Assembly: GCA_002363955.1 (NCBI GenBank)
Contig: DEXE01000003.1
Coordinates: forward strand, 367,062 to 431,061
Source: Methylophaga sp. UBA3192
GTDB lineage: Bacteria > Pseudomonadota > Gammaproteobacteria > Nitrosococcales > Methylophagaceae
Direction of reading: 5' to 3'
DNA length: 64,000 nucleotides
The translations under genes and the position numbers were made by a program. Every line of letters starts with the position of its first letter. The first letter of the stretch is position 1. Positions 43,283-53,106 of the stretch are shown here, in pieces. The notes under the pieces are model-generated. The model worked only from the letters and a program-made list of their open reading frames with translations, had not been told where the DNA came from and ran no database searches.

Positions 43283-44023
43283 CTAACCCAGATAAGCCTG
43301 CAGACGGCTCTCGATATTGCGCGGATTATCGCCATCAGCCACGCTGATCAAGCCATCTATCAACATCATTTGTAATTGGGTGCGACGTTGTACCAATGTT
43401 TTAAGTTTATTTCCCATCGGTAAAAACAATAGATTTGCCAACCCGACACCGTAGATGGTGGCAACAAATGCCACGGCGATACCCGAACCAAGTGAAGAGG
43501 GATCCGCCAGATTACCCATAACATGAATGAGTCCTAACACTGCACCAATGATACCGATGGTTGGCGAATAGCCTCCCATGGCTTCATAGACTTTAGCCGC
43601 CTGCAGATCATTGTTTTCCATGATATCGAGATCGGTTTCCAGTATTTCGCGAATGATTTCCGGCTCGGCACCATCGGCAATCAGTTGCAGACCTTTCTGA
43701 GTGAAGATATCAGTTTCTTCCATGGCCATGGCTTCCAGACGAAGTAACCCTTCTCTGCGGGCAATCTGATTCCAGTCAAGAATTTTATCAAGTAAGCGTT
43801 TAGCCGATTGTTGGGGGGGCTTGAAAATCCATACGGTCATTTTCAGGGCCCGAATAAAGGTATTCATCGGCGTCTGCAGCATGACTGCCCCCAGTGTACC
43901 ACCCAGTACGATTAACAAGGCTACGGCATTCAGAATAGTATCGAGATGACCACCCTCCAGATACTGGCCGACGATGATGGCGCCAAATCCAATCAGTAAG
44001 CCGAGTATGCTGAGGATATCCAT
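43283..44023 (-). CDS. motC: Flagellar stator protein MotC (MotA-type)
   Basis: A 246-residue MotA-family protein with four membrane segments (ILGLLIGFGAIIVGQYLEGG at the start, GYSPTIGIIGAVLGLIHVM and VATIYGVGLANLLFLPMG later). It forms the ion channel with MotD and presses on the rotor through its cytoplasmic loop. It starts 2 nt after cheB ends. Proton rather than sodium use cannot be decided from this view. Confidence 0.9.
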   Translation of the reverse strand: MDILSILGLLIGFGAIIVGQYLEGGHLDTILNAVALLIVLGGTLGAVMLQTPMNTFIRALKMTVWIFKPPQQSAKRLLDKILDWNQIARREGLLRLEAMAMEETDIFTQKGLQLIADGAEPEIIREILETDLDIMENNDLQAAKVYEAMGGYSPTIGIIGAVLGLIHVMGNLADPSSLGSGIAVAFVATIYGVGLANLLFLPMGNKLKTLVQRRTQLQMMLIDGLISVADGDNPRNIESRLQAYLG

Positions 44024-44025
44024 CG

Positions 44026-45063
44026 CTATTTGAACGCCGTCAGTAGTTTACCAATCTCAGTAAGACTCAGAACCTTATCCGCAACACCCGCTTTGGCGAC
44101 AGCCATAGGCATACCATAGATGGTACTGCTTTGCTGGTCCTGAGCCCAAATGGTCGAGCCTTTCTGATGCATTTTTATCGCCCCTTCACATCCATCCGCT
44201 CCCATTCCAGTGAGGATGATGGTCAAGGTCTGCGCAGGACAAACCTGAGAAACGGATTCAAGCGTAACGTCGATGCAGGGTCTGTAAGTCGCATTTTCTG
44301 GACCAGGGTCGACTTGCAGGTAAAGTTGTCCACGCCGACCTTTCAGTAAAAGCTGTTGACCTCCAGGGGCCAGATAGGCGATTCCTGGGCGTAATACATC
44401 GTTTTGCTGAGCTTCTTTAATACGAATATCACATTGTGAATTTAAGCGTTCAGCAAAAGATGGTGTAAATGTTGCCGGCATGTGCTGAAGTAAAACAATT
44501 GGGAAGGGGAAGTTGGCCGGTAGTTGTGATAACACATTTTGCAGGGCAACAGGTCCTCCCGTTGACGTGCCAATCACCACTAATTCAATTTTTTTCTTTT
44601 CTGCCGGAATGAGAGGGTGAGTCAGCTCAGTTGTTTTGGCAACAGAAGTCTGTTTATGCGGATTTGCATGGGTTGCCAGAAAATTGATCCGATCACATAA
44701 TTTTTGTCGGGCACGGGTTTTGTCCTGCGCTAAATCTTCAAAACGCTTTGGGAGAAAGTCCATTGCTCCCGCGTCTAATGCATCCAGCGTAGCTTTGGCT
44801 CCTTCCGTCGTCCAGGTCGACAGCATCAATACCGGGGTAGGGCGTCGTCGCATAATTTTTTTGACCGCACCGATTCCATCCAGTAAAGGCATTTCCAGAT
44901 CCATGGTAATAACATCCGGTCTGTAACGGGATACCATTTCCACGGCTTCCATACCATCGGCTGCACTGGCAATGACTTCCAGTCGTGGATCGGCATTAAT
45001 GATTTCAGTCAGTCGCCGGCGGAAAAAAGCTGAATCATCAACAATCAGTACCTTAACAGTCAC
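44026..45063 (-). CDS. cheB: Chemotaxis response regulator/methylesterase CheB
   Basis: CheB (345 aa) removes methyl groups from receptors. A receiver domain (Asp55 in VITMDLEMPLLDG) joins a methylesterase domain with the catalytic Ser in VIGTSTGGPVALQ, His in LLQHMPATFTPSFA and Asp in LTGMGADGCEGAI. No cheR gene lies in this window, so the methyltransferase must be encoded elsewhere. Confidence 0.94.
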   Translation of the reverse strand: MTVKVLIVDDSAFFRRRLTEIINADPRLEVIASAADGMEAVEMVSRYRPDVITMDLEMPLLDGIGAVKKIMRRRPTPVLMLSTWTTEGAKATLDALDAGAMDFLPKRFEDLAQDKTRARQKLCDRINFLATHANPHKQTSVAKTTELTHPLIPAEKKKIELVVIGTSTGGPVALQNVLSQLPANFPFPIVLLQHMPATFTPSFAERLNSQCDIRIKEAQQNDVLRPGIAYLAPGGQQLLLKGRRGQLYLQVDPGPENATYRPCIDVTLESVSQVCPAQTLTIILTGMGADGCEGAIKMHQKGSTIWAQDQQSSTIYGMPMAVAKAGVADKVLSLTEIGKLLTAFK

Positions 45064-45071
45064 AAATATCC

Positions 45072-47048
45072 TTAATAATTTCGATGTGCGTAGGTATTCA
45101 TTAACTCTGGAAAATCGAGAATAAGCGCAATACGGCCATCGCCGGTAATAGTTGCTCCTGCAAAGCCTTTAGTGCCGTGGAGTAAGGCGCCGAGGGGCTT
45201 GATAACCACCTCTTCCTGACCGATTAACTGATCAACAACGAATCCCACTTTACGGGTGCCGACATTGACTATAACCACATGTTCAGTTGTTGCTTTAGAC
45301 TCTGAAACATTACCTTTATTAAGCCATTTGCGTAAATAAAACAGTGGCAGGGCTTTGTTTCGTACAATAACAGTTTGCTGACCATCTACGGTATTGGTTT
45401 TATTCAGGTCCAGATTAAAAATTTCATTTACGCTGACCAGTGGAAAAGCAAAGATTTGATTACCCAGCATCACCATTAAGGTAGGCATGATGGCTAAGGT
45501 CAATGGGACTTTGATAGAAAGCGTTGTACCTTTACCGATTTCCGATTGAATATCAATGACGCCGTTCAGTTTGGAAATACTGGTTTTGACCACATCCATC
45601 CCTACACCGCGACCTGAAATATCAGATATTTCCTGTTTCATTGAAAAGCCCGGTGCAAAGATCAAAGCAAAGCATTCTGATTCGGTCAGTCTGGAGGCTG
45701 CTTCTTCATCCATCATGCCTTTTTCAACGGCTTTACGACGCAATATTTCCGGGTTCATGCCGGCGCCATCATCAGAGATGGTCAACAAAATATGATCCCC
45801 TTCCTGTGCGGCAGCGAGGACGATTTGGCCTTGTTTGGGTTTGCCTGAAGCTTCACGGATATCCGGCATTTCAACACCATGGTCAACCGCATTGCGAACC
45901 AAATGTACTAATGGATCGGCTAAGGCTTCGACCAGGTTTTTATCTAAATCAGTTTCTTCACCGCGTAATTCAAGATTGATGTCTTTTTTCAGGCTGCGAG
46001 CCAAATCACGTACCACCCGGGGAAAACGACCAAATACCTTTTTAATGGGTTGCATCCGTGTTTTCATCACAGCAGTTTGCAGGTCACCGGTGACCACAGC
46101 CAGATTATTGACAGCTTTGGCCATTTCTTCATTTTCAAAGGCGGCTTCTAGCGTATTAATACGATTGCGTACCAAAACCAGCTCACCCACCATATTCATG
46201 ATGTCATCCAGTCTGGCGGTATCCACACGTACACTGGTGTCTGCTGCAGCCTTTGCCTGTGGAGCGGCAGCGGCCGGTTTTACAGCAGTAACTGAGTCTC
46301 CATCGTCAACCGCCTTTGGCGTTGTTTCAGGCTTCGGTGGGCTGGGAGGCGGGCTCGCTGCTTCGGCAGCGGGCTTTGCTGGTGGAGTGGGTTTGGCTGC
46401 TGGTTTTTTTCCTTGTAATTCATCCAGCAACGCTTCAAATTCTTCTTCGGAGATTTCGTCATCACCGGACGTGTTTACGGGGTCAGTCTTTGGTGGATCT
46501 GCTGGAGGTGTTATGCCTGGCGGGGCATTGCCATGCAGCTGATCCAATAGTGCTTCAAATTCGTCATCAGTGATTTCATCACTTGCAACATTATCTGCCG
46601 CAGGGACGGTGATTTCCGGTTCGGGCTCAGGTTCAGGTTCAGCCACCACTGGAGGCGCATCGCCTGATAGGTAAGCTGCCAGTTGCTGAATTATTACCGG
46701 ATCAGCTTCAGTCGGGTAGGAACCGGCTTTAACCTCTGCAAACATACTGTTCAGAATATCCAGCACCTTGAGAAAGGTGTCCATCATATCGGCATCAACC
46801 AGGCGTTCACCCTGGCGCAGCAGATTAAAAACATCTTCGCCTTTATGACACAGATTAACCATAGCCTCGAGACTTAAAAATCCAGCACCACCTTTGATGG
46901 TGTGAAAGCCCCGAAAAATGGAATTCAGTAAATCTTTATCCTGAGGTTGTGTTTCCAGAGCAACCAATTGCTCATTCAATCCATCAAGAATCTCTTCTGC
47001 CTCAACCAGAAAATCCTGCAGAATCTCATCATCTGTATCTAAGGCCAT
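45072..47048 (-). CDS. cheA: Chemotaxis histidine kinase CheA
   Basis: CheA (658 aa) passes phosphate to CheY and CheB. The HPt domain has the phospho-His49 in RGFHTIKGGAGFL. From 130 to 270 the chain is Pro/Ala/Glu-rich with no P2-like fold; it carries a duplicated motif, DEITDDEFEALLDQLHG (157-173) and DEISEEEFEALLDELQG (197-213). Dimer, kinase (LVHLVRNAVDHGVEMP, SDDGAGMNPE, GRGVGMDVV) and CheW-like P5 domains follow. The duplicated motif may be the array-localisation segment that meets ParP. It lies 12 nt after cheZ. Confidence 0.95.
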   Translation of the reverse strand: MALDTDDEILQDFLVEAEEILDGLNEQLVALETQPQDKDLLNSIFRGFHTIKGGAGFLSLEAMVNLCHKGEDVFNLLRQGERLVDADMMDTFLKVLDILNSMFAEVKAGSYPTEADPVIIQQLAAYLSGDAPPVVAEPEPEPEPEITVPAADNVASDEITDDEFEALLDQLHGNAPPGITPPADPPKTDPVNTSGDDEISEEEFEALLDELQGKKPAAKPTPPAKPAAEAASPPPSPPKPETTPKAVDDGDSVTAVKPAAAAPQAKAAADTSVRVDTARLDDIMNMVGELVLVRNRINTLEAAFENEEMAKAVNNLAVVTGDLQTAVMKTRMQPIKKVFGRFPRVVRDLARSLKKDINLELRGEETDLDKNLVEALADPLVHLVRNAVDHGVEMPDIREASGKPKQGQIVLAAAQEGDHILLTISDDGAGMNPEILRRKAVEKGMMDEEAASRLTESECFALIFAPGFSMKQEISDISGRGVGMDVVKTSISKLNGVIDIQSEIGKGTTLSIKVPLTLAIMPTLMVMLGNQIFAFPLVSVNEIFNLDLNKTNTVDGQQTVIVRNKALPLFYLRKWLNKGNVSESKATTEHVVIVNVGTRKVGFVVDQLIGQEEVVIKPLGALLHGTKGFAGATITGDGRIALILDFPELMNTYAHRNY

Positions 47049-47060
47049 GCTCCTGTCCTT

Positions 47061-47792
47061 CTAAAAACCAAGACTGGATAACAAATCATCCACATCGTCC
47101 TGGCTGTTGACCACATTCGGTTTATTTTTAGCGTTTATCTGCGGTCCTTCTGCTTTTAATGGGTCCACGACTTTCGTTTCCCCACTTTGCTGAGTTTGTC
47201 CTGCCACCTTAACCAGCTTCACCAGATTGTTTTCAACTTCTTCCACCAGTCCAATGACTTGGCGTAAAACTTGTCCGGTTAAGTCCTGAAAGCCCTGTGC
47301 CAGCGTCATTTCAGAAAGGTTATTATGTATCTCTCCAGCATGCGTATTCACCACAGGTAAGTAAGCTTCAATTTCCCGGCTTAAATCACGGAATTCTGTT
47401 GCTGACATCTCCCGATTTCGAAAGCGTTGCCAGCTTTCATTGAGCTTAGCGGCAGTTTGTTTCAATTCATTAGCCAAAGGCAGGGTTTTATCGATATATC
47501 CTAAAGTTTTATGTGCAGCTTCTTCGGTGGTTTCAATAACGTAATTCAGACGATCACGGGTATCCGGCATGTCAATGTGGGTGAGATCGACCAGCCGGGC
47601 ATCGACTTTGAAGTTATTCAGTGCTTCATGCAATTCACGGGTCAGTTTGCCAATATGCTGGAATAGTTCACTTTCACGTGCGTTGGTTAAGGCCATCAAT
47701 TCTGTTTTAATGCGACTATCGTCTTCCTGTTCGATAGCTTCGATAAGAGCCTGGGCGGCCTTAAGTTGTTCTGCTTTATTCAGAGCGTCCAT
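47061..47792 (-). CDS. cheZ: Chemotaxis phosphatase CheZ
   Basis: CheZ (243 aa) dephosphorylates CheY-P. It is almost entirely helical, with LVDLTHIDMPDTRDRLNYVI and the active-site region FQDLTGQVLRQVIGLVEEVE, where Gln/Asp attack is expected. The C-terminal tail NSQDDVDDLLSSLGF is the CheY-binding peptide. It starts 19 nt after cheY ends. Confidence 0.92.
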   Translation of the reverse strand: MDALNKAEQLKAAQALIEAIEQEDDSRIKTELMALTNARESELFQHIGKLTRELHEALNNFKVDARLVDLTHIDMPDTRDRLNYVIETTEEAAHKTLGYIDKTLPLANELKQTAAKLNESWQRFRNREMSATEFRDLSREIEAYLPVVNTHAGEIHNNLSEMTLAQGFQDLTGQVLRQVIGLVEEVENNLVKLVKVAGQTQQSGETKVVDPLKAEGPQINAKNKPNVVNSQDDVDDLLSSLGF

Positions 47793-47811
47793 AATGTCCT
47801 TTCCAGCTTAT

Positions 47812-48189
47812 TTATTGCGCGTTAATACGTTCAAATATTTTTTCTATTTTTTCTTTAAGGGTTGCGGCAGTAAAAGGCTTGACAATATAACCATTGACGC
47901 CAGCCTGGGCTGCCTCAATGATTTGTTCCCTTTTGGTTTCAGCAGTCACCATTAATACCGGCAAGGTTGATAATTTAGGGTCGGCACGCACTGTTTTAAG
48001 CAGGTCAATTCCCTGCATGCCAGGCATATTCCAATCGGTTACCAGAAAGTCGATACCGCCGGCATTCAAAATAGGCAGGGCGGTTAAACCATCATCGGCT
48101 TCAACAGTGTTATTAAAGCCCAGATCGCGTAATAGATTTTTGATAATCCGTCGCATTGTAGAAAAGTCATCCACAATGAGGATTTTCAT
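47812..48189 (-). CDS. cheY: Chemotaxis response regulator CheY
   Basis: CheY (125 aa) is a single receiver domain: acid pocket ILIVDDFST, phospho-Asp52 in VTDWNMPGMQG, Thr82 in MVTAE and Lys104 in YIVKPF. Phospho-CheY binds FliM/FliN to change rotation. Start MKILIVDD at 48189 is the family start; the frame remains open upstream into the fliA 3' end. It follows fliA by 28 nt. Confidence 0.94.
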   Translation of the reverse strand: MKILIVDDFSTMRRIIKNLLRDLGFNNTVEADDGLTALPILNAGGIDFLVTDWNMPGMQGIDLLKTVRADPKLSTLPVLMVTAETKREQIIEAAQAGVNGYIVKPFTAATLKEKIEKIFERINAQ

Positions 48190-48217
48190 ATTTTTATCCA
48201 AGGTATACCTCCCAAAT

Positions 48218-48946
48218 TTACTGCATCCAATCGCGAAGTTTACTACGCAATCGCACCACAGTTTGCGTGTGGATTTGACTGACACGTGACTCACTGACGC
48301 CGAGTACTTCACCGATTTCTTTTAAATTTAATTCTTCATTATAGTACAGGCTCATCAATAGCCGTTCACGTTCTGGCAGGGCGCCTATTGCTTCGGTCAG
48401 AGCCTGTTCAAAATTATTATTTTCTGTGATTTCCGCCGGGCCAATATCATCACTGCCAAACGACTCACCATCGGTCAGCTGATTATCAGTCATATCATCC
48501 AGGCTGAATACCTGATGACCGGAAGCGTCCTGTAATTGCTGATGGTATTGTTCCAGAGTCATTTGCAACGCATCCGCCACTTCCTGCTCTAGTGGAGCAC
48601 GACCAAGCTGTTGTTCCAGCTGATGCATTACCTCGGCAATTTCACGGGCTTTGCGATGTACCGATCGCGGTGCCCAATCGTTACGGCGGATTTCATCAAG
48701 CATTGCACCACGGATACGAATACCGGCATAGGTTTCAAAGCTGGCGCCCTGACTGGCTTTATACTGGTTGGAGGCATCCAGTAAACCAATCATTCCAGCC
48801 TGAATTAAATCATTAACATCTACGGTATGGGGTAAGCGGGCAACCAGATGGTAAGCGATACGTTTAACCAAACCACCATGTTGCTCAATCAGCTGATGCT
48901 GACTCAGTTCTGAAACTTGGCTGGAATACATGCTTACACCAATCAT
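48218..48946 (-). CDS. fliA: Flagellar sigma factor FliA (sigma-28)
   Basis: FliA (242 aa) directs transcription of late flagellar and chemotaxis genes. Region 2 has HGGLVKRIAYHLVARLPHTV and DLIQAGMIGLLDA; region 3 and region 4 follow, the latter with LNLKEIGEVLGVSESRVSQI, the -35 recognition helix. ATG 48946 follows the fleN stop by one base with AGGTTAAG; ATG 48931 is an alternative. FlgM control is expected but flgM is not here. Confidence 0.94.
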   Translation of the reverse strand: MIGVSMYSSQVSELSQHQLIEQHGGLVKRIAYHLVARLPHTVDVNDLIQAGMIGLLDASNQYKASQGASFETYAGIRIRGAMLDEIRRNDWAPRSVHRKAREIAEVMHQLEQQLGRAPLEQEVADALQMTLEQYHQQLQDASGHQVFSLDDMTDNQLTDGESFGSDDIGPAEITENNNFEQALTEAIGALPERERLLMSLYYNEELNLKEIGEVLGVSESRVSQIHTQTVVRLRSKLRDWMQ

Positions 48947-48947
48947 C

Positions 48948-49838
48948 TTAACCTGCTTCCAGACTAGCCTGTATCAGACGCTCTACAAAAAACTCCATAT
49001 TCCCTCTCGGTTGTTTGGCTACCGGCCAGTAATCGATTTTTTTTGCCAGATGCTGAAATGCGGTGGCCGATTTGCTACGTGGTAAAAATTCGACGACAGC
49101 ACGCTGCTTTTTAACCGCCCGGCGAAGGTCTTCATCAAAAGGCACAATACCCATAAAATTCAAGGTCACATCCAGAAAACGATCACAGACAAGGGATATT
49201 TTATCGAATAATTCGCGACCTTCCTGAATACTGCGTCCCATATTGGCAATAATATGAAAACGTTCAACGCCATGTTCGCGACTCAGTAACTTTATCAGGG
49301 CATAAGCATCGGTGATTGACGCGGGCTCATCACAGACCACCACAATGACTTCCTGAGCGGCTTTGGTGAAACTGACTACGCTGTCTGCAATACCGGCTGC
49401 ACTATCAATAAGTAGAATATCAATGTGTTCATCCAGTTCACTGAAAGCCTGGATCATGCCGGCATGTTCAGCCGGGCTGAGCTCGGCCATTTTCTTAACA
49501 CCGGAAGCGGCGGGAATAATCTGTAATCCGGAAGGGCCATCCACCATAATATCTTTCAGGCTTTTATCGCCTTCCAATACATGCAGAAGATTGAATTGCG
49601 GATGTAAGCCTAGCATCACATCGATATTGGCTAAACCGAGATCGGCATCAAGCAGAACGACTTTCTTTCCCTGCGTTGCAAGGGCGACACCAATATTAAC
49701 GGTCACATTGGTTTTACCGACACCACCTTTGCCACTGGCAATAGCGATTACTTTTACCGGTTTCGGCACGTGAGTCATTTTTCGTAAACCACTTGCCTGG
49801 TCTAGGGGCGCGTCAGCCATAAGCGGCAAAACCTCCAT
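48948..49838 (-). CDS. fleN: Flagellar number regulator FleN (FlhG)
   Basis: A 296-residue MinD-type ATPase with Walker A AIASGKGGVGKTNVTV (33-48), switch I LLDADLGLANIDVML and the membrane-targeting helix near the C-terminus. FleN/FlhG restrains flagellar number in polar flagellates with the partner FlhF, whose gene overlaps it by 26 nt. An alternative start is ATG 49820 (MADAPL). Confidence 0.92.
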   Translation of the reverse strand: MEVLPLMADAPLDQASGLRKMTHVPKPVKVIAIASGKGGVGKTNVTVNIGVALATQGKKVVLLDADLGLANIDVMLGLHPQFNLLHVLEGDKSLKDIMVDGPSGLQIIPAASGVKKMAELSPAEHAGMIQAFSELDEHIDILLIDSAAGIADSVVSFTKAAQEVIVVVCDEPASITDAYALIKLLSREHGVERFHIIANMGRSIQEGRELFDKISLVCDRFLDVTLNFMGIVPFDEDLRRAVKKQRAVVEFLPRSKSATAFQHLAKKIDYWPVAKQPRGNMEFFVERLIQASLEAG

Positions 49839-51009
49839 AACTGGATACGGTTTGAGGATCCAGTGCTTGTTGTTCAGATTGCATCAATTCGCTCGCTTGA
49901 TTCACTAAGCTGTTAGGGCGTGCCAAACCGAGATCTTCAGGCACTTGTTGACCATCACAGACATAGGCCAGTGGCAATTGATGGCGAATAATTGCTGATA
50001 CCGCACCACCCAGACTGCTGCTTTCATCGGTTTTCGTCAGGATGCAGCCGCTTAAGTTAAGGTGCGAAAACGCCTTAATGATATCACTCAGGGCATGACT
50101 TTGGGTGGTTGCCGAAATCGTCAGGAAATGTCGTATGCGAGGCGAATGTTGCATTAACATGGCAATTTTTTGGGTTAATTGCATATCACGTGGATTCATA
50201 CCTGCAGTATCGATCAGGATAAACCGGCGATCAAGCATATCGTTCAATGCTTCACCGAGCTCCTGATGGTTGCGTGCTACTCTTAAGGATACCCCCAGAA
50301 TACGGGCATAACTTCGAAGTTGTTCCTGGCCACCGATGCGATAGCAGTCAGTGGTAATCAAACCTACCTGTCGTGCTCCGTGTTTTAAAGCGCAACGGGC
50401 GGCTAATTTTGCAACGGTGGTGGTTTTACCCACGCCAGTCGGCCCCACCAGCGCCATAATGCCGCCTTTTTCGATGATATCCTGATCAGACAATGGGATT
50501 TGTGCGGCTAATTTGCCTAAAGACTGACGCCATGCTGTTTCCAGATCATCAATTCCCTGACTTGTTGTGACCAGCTGTTTGGCCAGCTCAACCTCCGTCC
50601 CCATACGCATATGTCGCTGTAAAACCTGCATCTGCGTCGGACTCTGTCTGGCCATATCCTTCCAGGTCAAATCTGACAGCTGATTTTGTAACATATCCCG
50701 CAAACTGGCAATTTCCTTGCGCATTTGCACCAGTGTCGGTTCCTGCGACCAGATATTCTGCTGTGGTGCGACGTATGCGGGGGCCGCAGGTTGAGTCGGA
50801 TCGATTTCAATTTTGGGTTCTTCTTTTACCGGACGAGTAACAGCAGCCTGGCGTCGAAATTGCGTTTCGTCATAATCGGTTGCTGCCACAATCTCCACTC
50901 CTCCATCTACTCGTGTATTAGAGAGGATAACGGCATCCGGCCCCAGTACTTCCCGTACTTCGCGGATGGCCTGACGTACATCTGCTGCCTGGAAACGTTT
51001 AATTTTCAT
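49813..51009 (-). CDS. flhF: Flagellar biosynthesis GTPase FlhF
   Basis: FlhF (398 aa) is the SRP-type GTPase that marks the pole for the new flagellum. The N-terminal B domain is charged (KIKRFQAADVRQAIREVREV), and the NG domain has G1 LVGPTGVGKTTTVAKLAAR, DTAGMNPRDMQL and LTKTDESSSLGG. It follows flhA by 15 nt. Its presence supports a polar flagellum. Confidence 0.94.
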   Translation of the reverse strand: MKIKRFQAADVRQAIREVREVLGPDAVILSNTRVDGGVEIVAATDYDETQFRRQAAVTRPVKEEPKIEIDPTQPAAPAYVAPQQNIWSQEPTLVQMRKEIASLRDMLQNQLSDLTWKDMARQSPTQMQVLQRHMRMGTEVELAKQLVTTSQGIDDLETAWRQSLGKLAAQIPLSDQDIIEKGGIMALVGPTGVGKTTTVAKLAARCALKHGARQVGLITTDCYRIGGQEQLRSYARILGVSLRVARNHQELGEALNDMLDRRFILIDTAGMNPRDMQLTQKIAMLMQHSPRIRHFLTISATTQSHALSDIIKAFSHLNLSGCILTKTDESSSLGGAVSAIIRHQLPLAYVCDGQQVPEDLGLARPNSLVNQASELMQSEQQALDPQTVSSYGGFAAYG

Positions 51010-51024
51010 CGCATCACCTTCTTG

Positions 51025-53103
51025 TTATCGACCCACATTTGCCACAATGCGTATTTGTTTATCATCTGGAATTTCGTTGTAGGAGAGCACATGCAGTCCT
51101 GGAATCGCATGACGGATAAAGCGGGAAATCCACCCCCTTAATCCTGCCTGAACCACCAATATGGCGGCTTCACCAGACATTTCCTGTCGTTGCGCCACTT
51201 CTTGCAGATTTTTGTGCATATTCTCTGCGAGTCCTGGTTCCAGACTTGCACCACCTTCTCCAGATGCCTGTAATGTTTTTAGCAATATCTGTTCCAGCTC
51301 TGGATCCAGCGTGATGATAGGCAAGTCAGGCTGGGTGCCATTTATGTGCTGCACAATGGAATGAGCCAGTGCCATCCGTGTTGCTGCGGTAATGGCTTCT
51401 GGGTCAGGGTTGCGTGCAGCTTGCTCGGCAATGGCTTCGCTAATGGTGCGAATATCACGAATTGGAATATTTTCCTGTAACAGGTTCTGCAATACTTTTT
51501 GTACGGTGCCTAATGGCACGGTGTCAGGTACCAGACCTTCTACCAGTTTCGGTGCAATTTTGGCGAGATTGTCCAGCAGATGCTGTACTTCTTCGCGACC
51601 CAGTAAATCATGTGCATGGTTTTGCAGAATTTTGCTTAAATGGGTGGCGACCACAGTATCCACATCAACTACGGTGTATCCCTGAGCCTGGGCGTGCTCA
51701 CGTTGGCTGGGTTCAATCCATACGGCATCCAGACCAAATGCCGGATCGGTGGTGCGGATACCTTCTAGCTGAGCAAACACCTGTCCCGGATTGATCGCCA
51801 GCATTCGATCCGGATACACCTCCGCCTCACCGAAGGTCACACCAAAAAGCGTGACTTGATAGGCTGTTGGGGACAGATCCAGATTATCGCGTATATGTAC
51901 TGGCGGAATTAAAAAACCCATTTCTTGTGAAATCTTTTTGCGGATGCCTTTAATGCGATTCATCAATTGGCCACCCTGATTTTTATCGACCAGCGGAATC
52001 AGGCGATAACCCACTTCCAGGCCAATCGGATCAACAGGGCTTAAGTCATCCCAACTCAGTTCACGTTGTTCTCGACTGGATTCCTGTTGTTGAGGTGGAG
52101 CGGCGGCAAGCGTGGCGGCTTTTTGACGCTGTGCAATTAACCAGGCGCTGCCGGCACCGGCTCCCGCCAATAATAAAAATGGCACATTTGGCATACCGGG
52201 AATTAAACCCATTCCGCCAATAATGCCGGAGGTGATGGCCAGTGTTTTGGGCTCTTTTAACAGTTGAGAGAAAATCTGCTCACCAATATCCTGGTCAGCA
52301 GTCGAGCGGGTAACTAATAACCCGGCTGCAGCAGCCAGTAATAAAGAAGGAATTTGTGCAACCAGACCATCGCCAATGGTCAGCAGAGTGTAATTATGCG
52401 CCGCTTCTGAAAAGCTCAGGCTATGTTGCAGAACACCAATGACAAAACCGCCAATGATGTTGATAAACAGGATCAGAATACCGGCAATGGCATCACCACG
52501 AACAAATTTACTGGCACCATCCATCGAACCGTAAAAATCCGATTCCTGCATGATTTCTTCACGACGCCGACGGGCTTCATCCTGATCAATCAAGCCGGCA
52601 TTCAAGTCAGCATCGATCGCCATTTGTTTACCGGGCATTGAATCCAAGGTAAAACGGGCACTAACCTCAGCAATACGGGTAGCACCTTTGGTGACCACCA
52701 CAAAATTGATGATAACCAGGATGGCAAACACCACCAGACCGACCGCATAGTTACCACCGATTACAAATTCACCAAACGCTTCAATAACTTCACCCGCTGC
52801 GGCCGTTCCGGTGTGACCTTCAAGAAGAACAATACGGGTAGAGGCTACGTTTAAGGCGAGTCTTAATAGCGTAGCCAATAAAAGGATGGTTGGAAAAGCA
52901 GCAAACTGCAACGGTTTACGTACATAAACACTGGCCAGCACGATGGTCAGTGATAAAGCAATATTAAAGCTGAACAACATGTCCAGCATAAACGCGGGTA
53001 GGGGAATGACCACCATGGCCAACAATGCCACCAGAAACATTGGTGTCGCGACATTACCGTTTAAAACCCCACCTAAACGGCTTGTCAGGCTTGTATTCTC
53101 CAT
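51025..53103 (-). CDS. flhA: Flagellar export apparatus protein FlhA
   Basis: FlhA (692 aa) is the export gate for flagellar proteins, energised by proton motive force. Eight membrane helices occupy the first 320 residues, with the conserved FHIPEP-region loop (KGATRIAEVSARFTLDSMPG), and a large cytoplasmic domain that binds substrates and chaperones follows (from about 345, LIPLVDKNQGGQLMNRI). Length and order match. Confidence 0.95.
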   Translation of the reverse strand: MENTSLTSRLGGVLNGNVATPMFLVALLAMVVIPLPAFMLDMLFSFNIALSLTIVLASVYVRKPLQFAAFPTILLLATLLRLALNVASTRIVLLEGHTGTAAAGEVIEAFGEFVIGGNYAVGLVVFAILVIINFVVVTKGATRIAEVSARFTLDSMPGKQMAIDADLNAGLIDQDEARRRREEIMQESDFYGSMDGASKFVRGDAIAGILILFINIIGGFVIGVLQHSLSFSEAAHNYTLLTIGDGLVAQIPSLLLAAAAGLLVTRSTADQDIGEQIFSQLLKEPKTLAITSGIIGGMGLIPGMPNVPFLLLAGAGAGSAWLIAQRQKAATLAAAPPQQQESSREQRELSWDDLSPVDPIGLEVGYRLIPLVDKNQGGQLMNRIKGIRKKISQEMGFLIPPVHIRDNLDLSPTAYQVTLFGVTFGEAEVYPDRMLAINPGQVFAQLEGIRTTDPAFGLDAVWIEPSQREHAQAQGYTVVDVDTVVATHLSKILQNHAHDLLGREEVQHLLDNLAKIAPKLVEGLVPDTVPLGTVQKVLQNLLQENIPIRDIRTISEAIAEQAARNPDPEAITAATRMALAHSIVQHINGTQPDLPIITLDPELEQILLKTLQASGEGGASLEPGLAENMHKNLQEVAQRQEMSGEAAILVVQAGLRGWISRFIRHAIPGLHVLSYNEIPDDKQIRIVANVGR

Positions 53104-53106
53104 TGA

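Noticed and set aside
45835..46542. 235-codon open frame on the plus strand
   Set aside because: It is antisense to cheA, Ala/Gly/Ser-rich as expected from the mirror of a Pro/Ala linker, and has no ribosome-binding site.
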